Source: an uncultured Rhodoferax sp.
GTDB lineage: Bacteria; Pseudomonadota; Gammaproteobacteria; Burkholderiales; Burkholderiaceae_C
Assembly: GCF_946221635.1 (NCBI RefSeq)
Contig: NZ_CAMIHB010000011.1
Span: forward strand, 62,001-126,000
Direction: 5' to 3'
Length of the DNA: 64,000 nucleotides
How positions within the stretch are numbered: the first letter of the stretch is position 1; each line of letters starts with the position of its first letter. Positions 1 through 8,284 of this stretch are shown piece by piece. Both the position numbers and the translations under genes were made by a program. The notes under the pieces are model-generated. The model was not told the DNA's origin. It did not search any database and saw only the letters and a program-made list of their open reading frames with translations.

Positions 1-729
1 GGCCAGGTGCACGCCGTTCCCGGTGGTGTCCTTGAAGGCCCGGGCGGTGAATTCGCCATATGCGGTCTTGAGCGGGCGTGAGCCTTGTTCGGTAATCAGG
101 GATTCGGTGCGGCTGCGGTGTTCGATCAGGTCGGCAATGGTGCCGATCTTCAGGCCGTGCTCCGCAGCAAAGAGTTGCAGGTCGGGCAGGCGGGCCATCG
201 TGCCGTCGTCCTTCATGATCTCGCAGATCACGGCGCTGGGGCTGCAGCCGGCCATGGCGGCCAGATCGCAGCCGGCTTCAGTGTGGCCGGCGCGCATGAG
301 GACGCCACCGTCCACCGCCTGCAGCGGGAAGATGTGGCCGGGCTGCACCAGGTCGGTGGCCACGGCGTTCCTGGCCACGGCGGCCTGCACGGTGCGGGCC
401 CGGTCAGCGGCAGAAATGCCGGTGGTCACGCCTTCGGCGGCTTCGATGGAGACGGTGAAGGCGGTGCTGTAGACGGTGCCGTTGCGGGCCGCCATGGGGG
501 GGAGCTTCAGGTGTTCGCAGCGCTCGCGGGTCAGGGTCAGGCAGATCAGGCCGCGGCCGAATTTGGCCATGAAGTTGATCGCGTCGGCCGTGACATGGTC
601 CGAGGCCAGGACCAGATCGCCCTCGTTCTCGCGGTCTTCCTCATCCACCAGGATGACCATGCGGCCGGCCCGCATATCGGCCACGATGTCTTCGACCGGA
701 GAGATGGGAACGGGGGAGAGGGCAGTCAT
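1..729 (-). CDS. ribB: 3,4-dihydroxy-2-butanone 4-phosphate synthase (RibB or RibBA type), 3' end cut
   Basis: Converts ribulose 5-phosphate to 3,4-dihydroxy-2-butanone 4-phosphate and formate in riboflavin synthesis. The family motif [10 protein letters not shown] lies at about residues 29-38 and RAGHTEAG follows near residue 150. The ATG at 729 gives an immediate match to the family N-terminus. The reading frame continues through the window edge past the usual RibB length of about 210 residues into a second domain, as in betaproteobacterial RibBA proteins; whether that GTP cyclohydrolase II-like part is functional cannot be seen here. I looked for an FMN riboswitch in the upstream 200 bases and saw none. 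Confidence 0.93.
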   Translation of the reverse strand, partial: MTALSPVPISPVEDIVADMRAGRMVILVDEEDRENEGDLVLASDHVTADAINFMAKFGRGLICLTLTRERCEHLKLPPMAARNGTVYSTAFTVSIEAAEGVTTGISAADRARTVQAAVARNAVATDLVQPGHIFPLQAVDGGVLMRAGHTEAGCDLAAMAGCSPSAVICEIMKDDGTMARLPDLQLFAAEHGLKIGTIADLIEHRSRTESLITEQGSRPLKTAYGEFTARAFKDTTGNGVHLA

Positions 730-799
730 GCGGGTACTTTCAAAAGAGCGATCCAGGGAGGAGGGCGCCTGTTGCAGGCGCAGGCCCCGATTATCGCCG

Positions 800-940
800 C
801 AAACCCCGGGGGCGAAGCCCTGCGCAGCGGCGGAACGTGGGGGCTGTGAGGACCAAGGGCAATTTGCCGCCGGGCCGCCCCAAGGCAAATTAGCCCCCTT
901 GGGGGGCAGCGACCCGCGCAGCGGCGGAGCGTGGGGGCAA
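800..940. repeat. Two copies of a GC-rich intergenic repeat between ribB and hslR
   Basis: Two segments (about 804-848 and 893-939) share CGCAGCGGCGG(A/G)(A/G)CGTGGGGGC preceded by a G-rich run and a CCC/GGG inverted repeat. They sit in the gap between the ends and starts of two minus-strand genes. This looks like a dispersed extragenic palindromic repeat; similar sequences are frequent in Comamonadaceae from memory. No coding sequence is apparent in 730-942. Confidence 0.6.
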
Positions 941-942
941 TT

Positions 943-1344
943 TCAGTCCAGAGAGGCGCTCCAACGCTCGTTCCAGCCTTTGTCCAGCGCGCGGCGGTCG
1001 CGCTTGGTGGGGCGGCCTTGCACCATGGCTTGGGCCGGTTCCGGGGCCAGGCGGTTCTGCTCGGCAATCTGGGCACGTTTGGCCAGGCTTTCCGCGGTTT
1101 CCTCATAGAGCTGCTGGGCCACGGGAGCCGGGCCGCGCTGTTCGCTGATGCCTCGGACCACCACAGTGCGGGGAATCCGGGCCTGCCAGATGGTGAGTAC
1201 ATCGCCCACGCGCACCTCGCGTGAGGGTTTGATGTCACGCTGCTCCATCTGCACATGGCCCTTGTTGATTTCGTCGGTGGCCAGCGAGCGCGTCTTGAAG
1301 AAGCGCGCGGCCCAGAGCCATTTGTCGATGCGGGTGCTGTCCAT
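943..1344 (-). CDS. hslR: Heat-shock protein 15-like S4-domain RNA-binding protein
   Basis: 133-residue S4-domain protein of the Hsp15 family, which in E. coli binds 50S subunits carrying stalled peptidyl-tRNA. The S4 core starts at [20 protein letters not shown], and the C-terminus is basic ([14 protein letters not shown]), as expected for the family. I chose the ATG at 1344; an in-frame extension upstream would overlap the tctE gene and does not resemble the family. It lies directly downstream of tctE on the same strand. Confidence 0.9.
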   Translation of the reverse strand: MDSTRIDKWLWAARFFKTRSLATDEINKGHVQMEQRDIKPSREVRVGDVLTIWQARIPRTVVVRGISEQRGPAPVAQQLYEETAESLAKRAQIAEQNRLAPEPAQAMVQGRPTKRDRRALDKGWNERWSASLD

Positions 1345-1352
1345 GATGGGGG

Positions 1353-2777
1353 TCAGGTTTGCAGTGGCAGGCGCACGCAGGCGTCCAGCCCGGTACACAG
1401 GCCCTGCGCATAGCGGTTGTTGAGTTGGATGCTGCCACCGAGGGCGCGCACCATTTCGCGGGTGATGGTCAGGCCCAGGCCGCTGCCCGAATGGGCGTGG
1501 CCGGCGGCAAAGGGCTGGAACAGGCGCTGGCGCAGTTCATCGGAAATGCCGGGGCCGCTGTCAGCCACCACCAGCTCGGCCATGCCCTGCTGCACGCCCA
1601 AGCTGACGCGCAGCGCCCGGCCCGCCGGCGTGAGCCGGATGGCGTTGTGCAAGAGATTGCGCACCATTTCGCGCAGCATCCATTCATGCGCCAGCACGCG
1701 GCAGGGCTGGGTACGAATTTCGAAGTCCAGATCCTTGTCCGCGATCAGCGGCGCGAGGTCCAGCGCGACGGTGCGCAGGGGCTCGGCCCAGTCCATGGGG
1801 GCAAAGTCCTGCTGCTGTTTGACCTGCTCCACCTTGGCCAGCGACAGCATTTGGTTGGCCAATTGGGTGGCCCGGTCCACCGTGGTCTGGATTTCCTGCA
1901 GCGCCTCGGTGGGGGGGGCATCGCCGCGCAGGGCCGATTGCACCTGGACCTTGAGCACGGCCAGCGGCGTGCGCAGCTGGTGGGCCGCGTCCCGCACAAA
2001 GCGCTTCTGGTGGTCCAGCAGGTGCTGCAGGCGCTGCATGACCTGGTTGGTGGCCTCCGTAAGCGGGCTGATTTCGCGGGGCAGCTCGGAGGCGTCCAAT
2101 GGGGTCAGGTCGTCTTCCTGGCGCTCCTGCAATTGGCTGCTCAGGCGCCGCACCGGGCTGGTGACGCGCTGCACCACCACCAGTACCACGGCAGTGATCA
2201 CCGTGATCAGGATGGCCTGGCGCTGCAGGGTGTCGATCAGGATTTGCCGGGCCAGCGTTCGGCGCAGCTCCAGCGTCTCGGCCACCTGCACCATGGCCAT
2301 GGTGCGCTCGCGCCGGCTGGCCACGGGTTGCAGCAGCACGGCCACGCGCACCGGGTCGCCGCGGAAGGTGTCGTCGTAGAAGTCCACCAGCGCGGCATAG
2401 GGGCCCTGGTTGGGCAGCGTACCCGTCCAGGCGCGAAGGTCCTCGGCGCCGTCCACCCAGCGGCCGTGGGCGTCGGAGATGCGGTAGCTCATGCGGCTGC
2501 GGTTGTCGGCCTCGAAGGCCTCCAGCGCCGAGTAGGGCACCTGGGCGCGCAGCCGTGCGGCCGGGCCGTCGCCTTCGATATCCAGCAGCTCGCCGATGGC
2601 CTTGGCCGAAGCCAGCAGGGTGCGGTCATAGGCGGTGTTCACCGCACCCAGCGCCTGGCGGTACAGGCTGATGGTGTCGACCACCACGAACAGCGCGATG
2701 GGCAGGAGAATGCCCAGCAAGAGGCTGCGTCGCAGCGAGAGGGGGGGCGATGCGGATGCCTGCGGCTGCTCGGTCAT
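1353..2777 (-). CDS. tctE: Sensor histidine kinase, TctE type
   Basis: 474-residue membrane histidine kinase. Predicted transmembrane helices at about residues 17-36 and 187-203 flank a periplasmic TctE-type sensor domain. The HisKA dimerisation helix carries the phospho-acceptor His266 in RDAAHQLRTPLAVL, followed by an HATPase domain with the N box (NLLHNAIR), DSGPGIS and GSGLGLTI. It starts one base after the stop of the response regulator gene, so the two are co-transcribed. The divergent tctCBA transporter suggests that the signal is a tricarboxylate or related carboxylate. The TctE assignment rests on domain type plus context. Confidence 0.88.
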   Translation of the reverse strand: MTEQPQASASPPLSLRRSLLLGILLPIALFVVVDTISLYRQALGAVNTAYDRTLLASAKAIGELLDIEGDGPAARLRAQVPYSALEAFEADNRSRMSYRISDAHGRWVDGAEDLRAWTGTLPNQGPYAALVDFYDDTFRGDPVRVAVLLQPVASRRERTMAMVQVAETLELRRTLARQILIDTLQRQAILITVITAVVLVVVQRVTSPVRRLSSQLQERQEDDLTPLDASELPREISPLTEATNQVMQRLQHLLDHQKRFVRDAAHQLRTPLAVLKVQVQSALRGDAPPTEALQEIQTTVDRATQLANQMLSLAKVEQVKQQQDFAPMDWAEPLRTVALDLAPLIADKDLDFEIRTQPCRVLAHEWMLREMVRNLLHNAIRLTPAGRALRVSLGVQQGMAELVVADSGPGISDELRQRLFQPFAAGHAHSGSGLGLTITREMVRALGGSIQLNNRYAQGLCTGLDACVRLPLQT

Positions 2778-2778
2778 C

Positions 2779-3456
2779 TCAGCTTTCGGTCTTGAGCAGG
2801 TAGCCCAGCCCGCGCAGGGTGACCAGGGCCACTCCGGTGGCCGTCAGCTTCTTGCGCAGGCGGTAGACCACGACTTCGATGGCCTCGAACTGCACGTCCA
2901 CCTCCCCGGGGAAGACCACCTCGAACAGGCGCTCCTTGCTGACCGCCTGGCCGGGGCGTGCCATGAGTGCCGCCATCAGGGCGAGTTCGCGGGGAGTGAG
3001 GTCCAGGATCTGGTGGCGGTGGTAGATGGCGCCACTCTGCTTGTCCAGGCGCAGGCTGCCCAGCACGATGTCTGGTTGTTGGCTGGGGGCGCTGCTGGCG
3101 TGGCGGCGGTAGAGCGCCCGCACGCGGGCCTCCAGTTCGTCCAGGTCAAAGGGTTTGGGCAGGTAGTCATCCGCGCCGGCATTGAGGCCCAGCACCTTGT
3201 CACCCACGGTGCCGCGCGCGGTGAGGATGAGGACGGGCGTGCCCAGGCCCTCGGCCCGTGCGGCCTTGAGGATGTCCAGCCCGTCCATGCCGGGGAGGCT
3301 CAGATCCAGTACCACCACATCGGGCTCCGAGGCGCGCCACACGGGCAGGGCCTGCTGGCCGTCGCTGCAGACGTCCACCCGCATTTGCGCACGCACCAGG
3401 CTGCGCTGCAGCGTGGTGTGCAGGGCCGGGTCGTCTTCGATGAGCAGCAGGTGCAT
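2779..3456 (-). CDS. tctD: OmpR-family response regulator, TctD type
   Basis: 225-residue response regulator with an N-terminal receiver domain (IEDD acidic pocket, phospho-acceptor Asp51 in VVLDLSLPGMDG, conserved Lys in LPKPFDLDEL) and a C-terminal winged-helix DNA-binding domain (LTPRELALMAAL, VYRLRKKL). The frame is open a further 200 codons upstream, but that stretch is antisense to tctC; the ATG at 3456 matches the family start. It is divergent from tctC with 85 bases between the start codons, the expected place for its binding sites. Confidence 0.92.
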   Translation of the reverse strand: MHLLLIEDDPALHTTLQRSLVRAQMRVDVCSDGQQALPVWRASEPDVVVLDLSLPGMDGLDILKAARAEGLGTPVLILTARGTVGDKVLGLNAGADDYLPKPFDLDELEARVRALYRRHASSAPSQQPDIVLGSLRLDKQSGAIYHRHQILDLTPRELALMAALMARPGQAVSKERLFEVVFPGEVDVQFEAIEVVVYRLRKKLTATGVALVTLRGLGYLLKTES

Positions 3457-3486
3457 GGGGTTTTCCCTAGGCAATTGGACAGCCGT

Positions 3487-3510
3487 TTGACAGGCTGGGC
3501 TCGCATCATA
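3487..3510 (+). promoter_or_regulatory. Possible tctCBA promoter in the tctD/tctC divergent region
   Basis: A perfect TTGACA occurs at 3487-3492, with a weak -10-like CATCAT or CATAGG about 11-15 bases downstream or beyond. The -10 part is poor, as often seen in activator-dependent promoters. No clear TctD site could be identified. Confidence 0.3.
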
Positions 3511-3541
3511 GGGCCTGCTAACACAACCTAGGAGACATCCC

Positions 3542-4504
3542 ATGCGTCGCGATACCTTCCTGAAGTCCATGGCCGTGATGGCCGCCGCCGGTGCCTTGCC
3601 CCTGAGCGCACGTGCTGCCGCCAACCTGAAGATGATGATTCCCGCCAACCCCGGTGGCGGCTGGGACACGACTGGCCGCGCCCTGGGCAAGGCCATGATC
3701 GACGCCAAGGTGGCGGATACCGTGCAGTACGAAAACAAGGGTGGCGCAGCCGGCGTGATCGGTCTGGCCCAGTTCGTCAATGCCGCCAAGGGCGACCCCA
3801 ATGCCCTGATGGTGATGGGTGCGGTGATGGTGGGCGGCATCATCACCGGCAAGCCCGCCGTGTCCCTGGACAAGGCCACCCCCATCGCCCGCATCACCAG
3901 TGAATACAACGTGTTCGTGGTGCCGGCCGACTCGCCGCTCAAGACCATGAAGGATGTGGTTGCCCAGATGCAGAAAGACCCCGGCAGCGTGAAATGGGGC
4001 GGCGGTTCGCGCGGCTCCACCGAGCATATCTGCGCCTCCATGCTGGCCACCAAGGTCAATGTGGACCCCAAGAAGGTCAACTACGTGGCCTTCCGCGGCG
4101 GCGGCGAGGCCACTGCAGCTATTTTGGGCGGCAACGTCACCGTGGGCGGCAGCGGCTACAGCGAGTTCGCCGAGTACATCACCGCCGGCAAGATGCGCGC
4201 CATTGGCGTGACGTCCGAGAAGCGTCTGCCCGGTCTGCCCAACATCCCGACCATGAAGGAGCAGGGCTTTGATGTGGTGCTGGGCAACTGGCGCGCTGTG
4301 TACGGCGCCCCTGGCATTACCGCAGAGCAGCGTGCCGAGCTGACCGAGATGGTGGTCAAGGCCACCAAATCCAAGTCCTGGACCGAAGCCCTGGACAAGA
4401 ACGGCTGGACGCCCGCCGTGCTGACCGGCAAGGCCTTTGACGACTTCGTGGACAACGAGTTCTCCAGCCTGCGCGGCGTGATGCACCTCTCCGGAATGCT
4501 CTGA
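3542..4504 (+). CDS. tctC: Tripartite tricarboxylate transporter, periplasmic binding protein TctC
   Basis: 320-residue extracytoplasmic solute receptor of the Bug/TctC family. A signal peptide is evident (MRRDTFLKSMAVMAAAGALPLSARA, then AANLKMMIPA); the R-R near the start may indicate Tat export. The family signature NPGGGWDTTGRALGKAM follows the mature start, with GGAAGVIGLAQF after it. It delivers a carboxylate to TctAB. A ribosome-binding site (taggaga) precedes the ATG. The stop overlaps the tctB start by one base. In characterised systems the ligand is citrate or another tricarboxylate; the true ligand here is unknown. Confidence 0.93.
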   Translation: MRRDTFLKSMAVMAAAGALPLSARAAANLKMMIPANPGGGWDTTGRALGKAMIDAKVADTVQYENKGGAAGVIGLAQFVNAAKGDPNALMVMGAVMVGGIITGKPAVSLDKATPIARITSEYNVFVVPADSPLKTMKDVVAQMQKDPGSVKWGGGSRGSTEHICASMLATKVNVDPKKVNYVAFRGGGEATAAILGGNVTVGGSGYSEFAEYITAGKMRAIGVTSEKRLPGLPNIPTMKEQGFDVVLGNWRAVYGAPGITAEQRAELTEMVVKATKSKSWTEALDKNGWTPAVLTGKAFDDFVDNEFSSLRGVMHLSGML

Positions 4505-5019
4505 TGATCTCCACAGGCAAGATTCGCCAGCAGACTGCGCTGGCGCTGGGAGTGCTTTTGCTCGCTGCAGGCCTGGCCTGCGGCGCGTGGATCATTCCCT
4601 CCGAGGCGGGCTATGCGGGTATTGGCCCGGACTTCCTGCCCTGGCTGGTGTCGGTGTCCTTGTTTGTCTGCGGCGGCTTCCTGCTGTGGGAGGCGCGCAG
4701 CGGCGGCTTCCGCGACATGGATGACGCGGAAGACGAGGGCGGCGAGCCTCCTTACTGGGTGGGCTTTGTCTGGATGTCGGCCGGTCTGCTCATCAACGCG
4801 GCCGTGATCACGACCATCGGTTTCATCTTCAGCTGCGCGGTCTGCTTTGTGCTGGCTTCGCGTGGGGTGCGCATGTCGCAGGGCCATCCGGCCGGCGGGC
4901 TGCGCTCCTGGCTGATTGACGCCGTGGTGGGTCTGCTGATCTCCGCGCCGGTCTACTGGATGTTTACCAAGTTTCTGGCCATCAACTTGCCAGGTTTGAC
5001 ACAAAGCGGGTGGCTGTAA
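4504..5019 (+). CDS. tctB: Tripartite tricarboxylate transporter, small membrane subunit TctB
   Basis: 171-residue membrane protein with about four hydrophobic segments (residues near 9-27, 38-57, 90-115 and 135-155), the size and topology of TctB. It forms the inner-membrane complex with TctA. Its start overlaps the tctC stop, and its stop overlaps the tctA start (TAATG), so the three genes are translationally coupled. Confidence 0.9.
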   Translation: MISTGKIRQQTALALGVLLLAAGLACGAWIIPSEAGYAGIGPDFLPWLVSVSLFVCGGFLLWEARSGGFRDMDDAEDEGGEPPYWVGFVWMSAGLLINAAVITTIGFIFSCAVCFVLASRGVRMSQGHPAGGLRSWLIDAVVGLLISAPVYWMFTKFLAINLPGLTQSGWL

Positions 5020-6530
5020 TGGATATCTGGAATCAACTGCTGCAAGGCTTCATGACGGCGGGCACGCCGGTCAACCTGCTGTGGGCTTTCGTGGGCTGCG
5101 CGCTGGGGACCGCCGTCGGCGTGCTGCCCGGCATCGGCCCGGCTACGGCGGTGGCCATGCTGCTGCCCATCACCACGCAAGTGGATGCCACCGCCTCCAT
5201 GATTTTCTTCGCCGGTATCTACTACGGCGCCATGTACGGTGGCTCTACCACCTCCATCCTGCTCAACACACCCGGCGAAACCGCCAGCATGGTGACGGCG
5301 ATGGAAGGCAACAAGATGGCCAAGAGTGGCCGTGCCGGTGCGGCGCTGGCAACGGCGGCCATCGGCTCCTTCGTGGCAGGCAGTATTGCCACGGTGGTGG
5401 TGACCCTGTTTGCCCCGCTGGTGGCCGACTATGCCGTCAAGCTGGGCCCGCCGGAGTACTTCTGCCTGATGCTGCTGGCATTCACCACGGTGAGTGCGGT
5501 GCTGGGGCAGAGCACGGTGCGCGGTCTGACCGCCTTGTTTGTGGGCCTGGCAGCCGGTCTCATCGGCATGGACCAGATCACTGGCCAGGCGCGTTATACG
5601 GGCAATGTGCCCGAGCTGCTGGATGGCGTGGAAATCGTGCTGGTGGCGGTGGGTCTGTTCGCGGTGGCCGAGGCCTTGCATGCCGTGCTCTTCGAAGGCA
5701 AGGTCGTGGAGACCGAGAACAAGATGAGCCGCGTGACCATGACCAAGCGGGACTGGAAACGCTCCATTCCTGCCTGGCTGCGCGGTACGGCGATCGGTGC
5801 ACCGTTTGGCTGCATCCCCGCCGGTGGTACCGAGATCCCGACCTTCCTGAGCTACGCGACTGAGAAGAAGCTGGCCAAAGGTGAAGACAAGGCCGAGTTC
5901 GGTGGCAAGGGTGCGATCGAAGGCGTGGCCGGCCCCGAGGCTGCCAACAATGCGACGGTCACCACAGCGCTGATTCCGTTGCTGACCTTGGGCATCCCCG
6001 TGTCCAACACCACGGCCATTCTGCTGGGCGCGTTCCAGAACTACGGCATCCAGCCCGGCCCGCAGCTGTTCAGCAGCTCCTCGGCCCTGGTGTGGGCGCT
6101 GATTGCCTCGCTCTACATCGGCAACGTCATGCTGCTGGTGCTGAACCTGCCGCTGGTGGGCTTCTGGGTCAAGCTGCTCAAGGTGCCCAAGGCGCAGCTT
6201 TACGCCGGCATCCTGATCTTCGCCACTGTGGGCACCTACGGCATGCGCCAGAGTGCGTTTGACCTGCTCTTGCTCTATGGCATCGGCGTGCTGGGCCTGC
6301 TGATGCGCCGCTTCAGCTTCCCGACCGCACCGGTCATCGTGGGCATGATCCTGGGCCCCCTGGCTGAGGCCCAACTGCGCAACGCCATGTCCATCGGCGA
6401 AGGCAGCGCCATGATCTTCCTGCAGCGGCCCATGTCGGTGTTCCTGTTGGTGGTGGTGCTGGCCGTGCTGGTGCTACCCCGCGTGGCCAAGCACATGGCG
6501 AAGAAGAAAGCGACCCAGGCAGCAGCCTGA
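5019..6530 (+). CDS. tctA: Tripartite tricarboxylate transporter, large permease subunit TctA
   Basis: About 503 residues with about ten to twelve membrane segments and the TctA signatures [15 protein letters not shown] and [20 protein letters not shown]. It is the main permease of the tripartite tricarboxylate carrier, driven by ion gradients. I chose the ATG at 5019, which overlaps the tctB stop; an in-frame GTG at 5010 is an alternative adding three residues. It is followed by a strong stem-loop terminator that contains one copy of the 42-nt repeat. Confidence 0.95.
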   Translation: MDIWNQLLQGFMTAGTPVNLLWAFVGCALGTAVGVLPGIGPATAVAMLLPITTQVDATASMIFFAGIYYGAMYGGSTTSILLNTPGETASMVTAMEGNKMAKSGRAGAALATAAIGSFVAGSIATVVVTLFAPLVADYAVKLGPPEYFCLMLLAFTTVSAVLGQSTVRGLTALFVGLAAGLIGMDQITGQARYTGNVPELLDGVEIVLVAVGLFAVAEALHAVLFEGKVVETENKMSRVTMTKRDWKRSIPAWLRGTAIGAPFGCIPAGGTEIPTFLSYATEKKLAKGEDKAEFGGKGAIEGVAGPEAANNATVTTALIPLLTLGIPVSNTTAILLGAFQNYGIQPGPQLFSSSSALVWALIASLYIGNVMLLVLNLPLVGFWVKLLKVPKAQLYAGILIFATVGTYGMRQSAFDLLLLYGIGVLGLLMRRFSFPTAPVIVGMILGPLAEAQLRNAMSIGEGSAMIFLQRPMSVFLLVVVLAVLVLPRVAKHMAKKKATQAAA

Positions 6531-6545
6531 TCAGCCTTTACCCTT

Positions 6546-6598
6546 AAAAAGGAGCTGTAGCCCGCACGGAATGTGCGCGAGCAGCTCCTTTTTTTATA
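6546..6598 (+). terminator. Rho-independent terminator after tctCBA
   Basis: AAAAAGGAGCTG and CAGCTCCTTTTTTT form a stem closed by the core of the 42-nt repeat element (6559-6600) and followed by a T run. It ends the tctCBA operon before the sigma-54 regulator gene starts at 6636. Confidence 0.8.
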
Positions 6599-6600
6599 GC
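6559..6600 (+). repeat. 42-nt dispersed element, copy 1
   Basis: Begins AGCCC, has TGCGCG at element positions 16-21, AGCT at 25-28 and ends TAGC at 39-42. Here the element provides part of a transcription terminator. See the findings for the whole family. Confidence 0.8.
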
Positions 6601-6635
6601 TGTTTGCGCCAGGCCTGCACGGTTAACATAGGCCC

Positions 6636-8123
6636 ATGGCCACCCCCGACGACTCCCTGCCGCGCGACGCCCAGAGCATTCTGGAGCTGGCGGCGCGCTC
6701 CATGTTTGCGCTGTTCTCCAGCGCCAGCGAAGGCATGATGCTGGTGGACCGCCAGGCGCGCGTGGTCTGGATCAACGAGCAGTACAAGCGCTTCCTCCCA
6801 GCCCTGGGTTTTGAGCGCGAGGAAGACTTTGTCGGCCACCCGGTCTCCATGGTCGTGCACAACACGCAGATGCACCAGGTGTTGGAGACCGGCAAGCCCA
6901 TCCTCATCGACCTGCTGACCAACCGCGCCGGTACCTTTGTGGTCAGCCGCATTCCCTTGCGCGATGCGGCGGGGCAGGTCATAGGCGCCCTGGGCATCGT
7001 GTTGTTCGACCATGCCGAGACCACGCTGCAACCGCTGATCGAGAAGTTCTCGCTGCTGCAGCGCGACCTGGACGACGCGCGCCGCGAGCTGGCCAGCCAG
7101 CGCCTGCAGAGTACGGGGCAGCGCCAGTCCAAGTACACCTTTGCGAGCTTTGTGGGCCAGAGTCCGGCGGCCGTCGAGGTCAAACGCCACGCGCGCCGCG
7201 CCGCGCTCTCCAGCAGCCCGGTGCTGCTGCTGGGCGAAACGGGTACCGGCAAGGAGCTGCTGGCCCACGCCATGCATGCCGCGTCCAGCCGCGCGCGCGG
7301 GCCTTTCATCAGCGTCAATATTGCGGCCGTGCCCGAGACCCTGCTGGAGGCCGAGTTCTTTGGCTACGCGCCCGGCGCCTTTACCGGGGCGGACCGCAAG
7401 GGGCGTGACGGCAAGTTCCGCCTGGCCGATGGCGGCACCTTGTTTCTCGACGAAATCGGTGACATGCCGCAGGCCCTGCAGAGCAAGCTGTTGCGCGCGC
7501 TGCAGGAAGGCGAGATCGAACCCCTGGGCTCCAACAAGCTGCTACCCGTGAATGTGCGCGTGATCGCCGCCACCTCGCGTGACCTGGCCGCCCTGGTGCG
7601 CGCCGGCAGCTTCCGCGAAGACTTGTTCTACCGACTCAACGTCCTGCCCATCCGCGTGCCGCCGCTGCGCGAGCGGCGTGCCGACATTGCCGCGCTGCTG
7701 GAGGTGTTGGGTGAAGACGTGGCGCTGCGCAGCGGCCTGCCGCCGCCCGAGCTGGCGCCCGGTGCCATCGCGCTGCTGGAGGCCCAGCCCTGGCGCGGCA
7801 ATATCCGGGAGTTGCGCAATGTGCTGGAGCAGGCTGTCATGCGCAGTGAATCCACCCGGGTCGAGGCGGACGTGTTTGCGCAGGTTCTGGGCGAAGCGGG
7901 AGGACAGCCCCTGCAAGCGGCCCCCGCGCCAGCGGCTGCGCCCGTCGCTCCGGCCGTCGCGGTGCCCACGCTCCGGCCCTTGGCCGAGCAGGTGGCGGCG
8001 CTGGAGGCCCGGGTGATCGCCGATGCCATGCGGGCCCTGGGCGGCAACAAAGTCGCTGTCGCCAAGGCATTGGGTATCTCCCGCGCCACCCTTTACGCTC
8101 GCATAGGTTTGTCTGAAAAATAG
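6636..8123 (+). CDS. PAS-domain sigma-54-dependent transcriptional activator
   Basis: 495-residue enhancer-binding protein. An N-terminal PAS sensor lies at about residues 20-125 and a linker helix at about 130-160. The AAA+ domain has Walker A GETGTGKE at 200-207, the sigma-54-contacting GAFTGA loop at 247-252 and Walker B LFLDEIG near 270. A Fis-type helix-turn-helix (NKVAVAKALGISRATLYARI) ends the protein. It lies immediately upstream of an ABC importer operon whose leader has inverted repeats and a -24/-12 promoter, so it very probably activates that operon. It is cytoplasmic; the ligand sensed by the PAS domain is unknown. Confidence 0.9.
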   Translation: MATPDDSLPRDAQSILELAARSMFALFSSASEGMMLVDRQARVVWINEQYKRFLPALGFEREEDFVGHPVSMVVHNTQMHQVLETGKPILIDLLTNRAGTFVVSRIPLRDAAGQVIGALGIVLFDHAETTLQPLIEKFSLLQRDLDDARRELASQRLQSTGQRQSKYTFASFVGQSPAAVEVKRHARRAALSSSPVLLLGETGTGKELLAHAMHAASSRARGPFISVNIAAVPETLLEAEFFGYAPGAFTGADRKGRDGKFRLADGGTLFLDEIGDMPQALQSKLLRALQEGEIEPLGSNKLLPVNVRVIAATSRDLAALVRAGSFREDLFYRLNVLPIRVPPLRERRADIAALLEVLGEDVALRSGLPPPELAPGAIALLEAQPWRGNIRELRNVLEQAVMRSESTRVEADVFAQVLGEAGGQPLQAAPAPAAAPVAPAVAVPTLRPLAEQVAALEARVIADAMRALGGNKVAVAKALGISRATLYARIGLSEK

Positions 8124-8173
8124 TCAAATTGTCTGAAATTCAGCCAATGCATTTGACTAAATTTCAGACAATT
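8109..8173 (+). promoter_or_regulatory. Upstream activator sites: perfect 14-bp inverted repeat plus a third half-site
   Basis: AATTGTCTGAAATT at 8127-8140 is an exact reverse complement of AATTTCAGACAATT at 8160-8173. A further TTGTCTGAAA lies at 8109-8118, overlapping the end of the activator gene. The spacing of about three helical turns and the position 60-125 bases before a -24/-12 promoter fit binding of a dimeric or oligomeric enhancer-binding protein. That the product of 6636-8123 binds here is inferred. Confidence 0.75.
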
Positions 8174-8231
8174 GTGCCGGGTTTGTGGCGTTGCGTTTCA
8201 ATTTCTTCAAGCCAATCAAGCACTTGCGTTT

Positions 8232-8247
8232 TGGCATGCATCGTGCA
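8232..8247 (+). promoter_or_regulatory. Sigma-54 (-24/-12) promoter of the ABC importer operon
   Basis: TGGCAT-N5-GTGCA matches the sigma-54 consensus TGGCAC-N5-TTGCA closely, with the diagnostic GG and GC dinucleotides exactly 10 bases apart (8233-8234 and 8245-8246). It precedes the binding-protein start at 8285. Confidence 0.75.
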
Positions 8248-8284
8248 AAAGCCGGCTGTCAAACCACAACAACAGGAGACAGAC

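Noticed and set aside
730..942. Possible FMN riboswitch upstream of ribB
   Set aside because: I could not find the conserved FMN-element blocks; the region consists of GC-rich repeats.
1359..2795. A 478-codon plus-strand open frame opposite tctE
   Set aside because: It is the antisense shadow of a well-supported histidine kinase gene; its protein is rich in Gly, His, Gln and Ala as expected from high-GC antisense frames.
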